Origin: Bacteroidales bacterium UBA6207
Lineage (GTDB): Bacteria > Bacteroidota > Bacteroidia > Bacteroidales > F082
Direction of reading: 5' to 3'
Length of the DNA: 16,274 bases
NCBI GenBank assembly: GCA_002421995.1
Contig: DISP01000101.1
Span: 1-16,274, forward strand
Shown here one piece after another: positions 14,983 through 16,274 of the stretch; positions within the stretch are counted from its first letter, which is position 1, and the number at the start of each line of letters is the position of its first letter. A program made the translations under genes and the position numbers. The notes beneath the pieces are model-generated. The model searched no databases. It was not told where the DNA came from and worked only from the letters and a program-made list of their open reading frames with translations.

Positions 14983-15549
14983 ATGGCAACAACTGCTGAT
15001 TTTAGAAACGGATTGATCATCGAGTTTAGCAACGACCTTTACTCGATCGTAGAGTTTCAGCACGTAAAACCCGGCAAAGGCGCTGCTTTTGTGCGCACCC
15101 GCCTCAGAAACCTCAAAACAGGAAAAATGCTCCCTAACACCTTTCCGGCCGGTGTGAAAATAAATATTCAGCGTGTGGAGCGCCGTCCCATGCAATACCT
15201 CTACAATGATGGCGTGGACTATTTTTTCATGAACAACGAAACCTTTGAGCAAATTCAAATTGCCAAGGAGCTTATCAATGCACCCGAATTTCTGAAAGAA
15301 GGCGGCAGTGTTGAAATCATGTATCACACTGATACTGAATCTGTGCTCACTTGCGAACTGCCTGCAACCGTTGTGCTCGAAGTGACCTATACCGAGCCGG
15401 GCGAAAAAGGAAACACAGCTACAAATGCCATGAAAGAAGCCACTGTTGAAACTGGTGCAATGATTCGTGTGCCGCTTTTCATCAACATCGGCGACAAGGT
15501 GAAGGTGAATACCGCCGAAGGCACCTATTCTGAGCGCGTAAAAGAGTAA
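14983..15549 (+). CDS. efp: Translation elongation factor P
   Basis: EF-P binds ribosomes stalled at consecutive prolines and promotes peptide bond formation. The 188-residue length is standard. The N-terminal KOW-like domain carries HVKPGKGAAF, and Lys32 at the loop tip is the residue that is post-translationally modified in many bacteria. Two OB-type domains follow (DYFFMNNETFEQI, then MIRVPLFINIGDKVKVNT near the C-terminus, the EF-P signature region). The start ATG is preceded by a Bacteroidota promoter box. The first core gene to the right of the island, it is followed 12 nt later by an LpxD-family gene and likely shares its transcript. The K32 modification enzyme is not encoded in the window. 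Confidence 0.97.
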   Translation: MATTADFRNGLIIEFSNDLYSIVEFQHVKPGKGAAFVRTRLRNLKTGKMLPNTFPAGVKINIQRVERRPMQYLYNDGVDYFFMNNETFEQIQIAKELINAPEFLKEGGSVEIMYHTDTESVLTCELPATVVLEVTYTEPGEKGNTATNAMKEATVETGAMIRVPLFINIGDKVKVNTAEGTYSERVKE

Positions 15550-15561
15550 GCTTTTAAACTT

Positions 15562-16274
15562 ATGAAATTTAACCCGCCTCTGCGCCTCTCTGAGCTGGCT
15601 GCTATGCTACATGCCGAATTTGATGGAGATCCTGATTTCCTTGTCACTGGCCTCAACGAGATACATATGGTTGAACCGGGCGACATCACCTTTGTGGATC
15701 ATCCAAAGTACTACAACAAAGCACTGAACTCCCGGGCAACAACGGTTTTGATCAACAAAAAAGTGGATCGCCCTGAAGGTAAGGCTCTCTTGTTTCACGA
15801 CAAGCCATTCGATGCATTTACACAGATCATCTTGAAATACAGGGCTTTCAGTCCTTCGCAAAACGCGGTGAGTGCATCAGCTGTGGTGGGCGAAGGCACA
15901 GTAATACAGCCCGGAGCTTTTGTGGGCCACAACGTGGTGATTGGCAAAAACTGCATCATCCATGCCAATGCCAGCATTTATGATCATACCGTGATTGGCG
16001 ACAATGTGATCGTCCACTCCAACAGCGTGATAGGTGCCGATGCCTACTACTTCCAGCGTCGCCCCGAAGGCTATAAGAAGTTTGAGTCGTGCGGCCGTGT
16101 CATCCTCCACGACAATGTGGAAGTGGGCGCGCTTTGCAGTATTGACAAGGGCGTTACGGGCGACACGGTGATTGGCCGCGGAACAAAGCTCGACAACCAT
16201 TGCCAGATTGGCCATGATACCGTGATTGGTGCCAACTGTCTGATAGGCGCACATGCTGCCATCGCCGGCGTGAC
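15562..16274 (+). CDS. LpxD-family UDP-acylglucosamine N-acyltransferase (partial)
   Basis: The gene runs off the window after 237 codons; LpxD proteins are about 310-350 residues. LpxD adds the N-linked 3-hydroxyacyl chain to UDP-3-O-acylglucosamine in lipid A synthesis. Residues 1-100 match the N-terminal uridine-binding domain (LSELAAML, EPGDITFVDHPKY). From about 103 the protein is a left-handed beta helix of hexapeptide repeats (VIGKNC, VIGDNV, VIGRGT). The presumed catalytic His is H218 in QIGHDTVIG. Some positions differ from typical LpxD: GADAYYFQ stands where GADGFGFA is usual, and SIDKG replaces TIDRG. This suggests a paralogue with another acyl or sugar specificity, so I give no symbol. 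It begins 12 nt after the efp stop. Confidence 0.85.
   Translation, partial: MKFNPPLRLSELAAMLHAEFDGDPDFLVTGLNEIHMVEPGDITFVDHPKYYNKALNSRATTVLINKKVDRPEGKALLFHDKPFDAFTQIILKYRAFSPSQNAVSASAVVGEGTVIQPGAFVGHNVVIGKNCIIHANASIYDHTVIGDNVIVHSNSVIGADAYYFQRRPEGYKKFESCGRVILHDNVEVGALCSIDKGVTGDTVIGRGTKLDNHCQIGHDTVIGANCLIGAHAAIAGV

Noticed and set aside
14760..14999. Plus-strand open frame of 79 codons before efp
   Set aside because: It overlaps the efp promoter and start and has no family resemblance. It is most likely non-coding leader DNA.

Overview
The window looks like a chromosomal piece of a Bacteroidota bacterium. Three things point there: perfect TAnnTTTG -7 promoter boxes (before efp and before the Abi_2 gene), weak Shine-Dalgarno use, and an efp gene followed 12 nt later by an LpxD-family acyltransferase. 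I cannot name a genus. Nearly all of 513-13661 is a defence island read on the minus strand. Housekeeping genes on the plus strand begin at 14983.

Layout. 1-512: a frameshifted IS66-type orfA remnant and a long inverted repeat. 513-4370 (minus): small protein, DndD-like SMC ATPase split by a frameshift, and a DndE-like domain fused to a HerA-like ATPase. All junctions are 4-nt overlaps. No dndA, dndB or dndC is present, so this looks like a relict or reduced Dnd cluster. 4444-5798 (minus): an MqsR-like toxin followed by an HTH-Panacea (SocA/DUF4065) antitoxin. 5941-6139: scar DNA made of a 14-codon copy of the small gene's 5' end and a second copy of a type III res tail. 6144-7173 (minus): an Abi_2 (AbiD/F) HEPN protein with its own promoter and a structured leader resembling an abiF-type RNA. 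7218-13400 (minus): a tight operon of a GmrSD-like DUF262/DUF1524 protein, type III Mod and type III Res. 13425-13661: a C-terminal fragment of a GIY-YIG-like nuclease. 13662-14982: gene-free DNA with decayed and tandem repeats. 14983-16274 (plus): efp and a partial LpxD-family gene.

How it works together. Mod protects DNA by adenine methylation and Res cleaves unmodified DNA. The DUF262 protein in the same transcript may add a second nuclease activity. AbiF and the toxin-antitoxin pair are probable RNA-targeting abortive-infection layers. The most informative signal is the repeated order 'res tail - defence cassette - 5' end of the small gene'. It occurs twice in tandem, once around abi_2 and once around the toxin-antitoxin pair, and is marked by a perfect 42-bp direct repeat. 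This suggests that two alternative versions of one cassette slot were joined by recombination.
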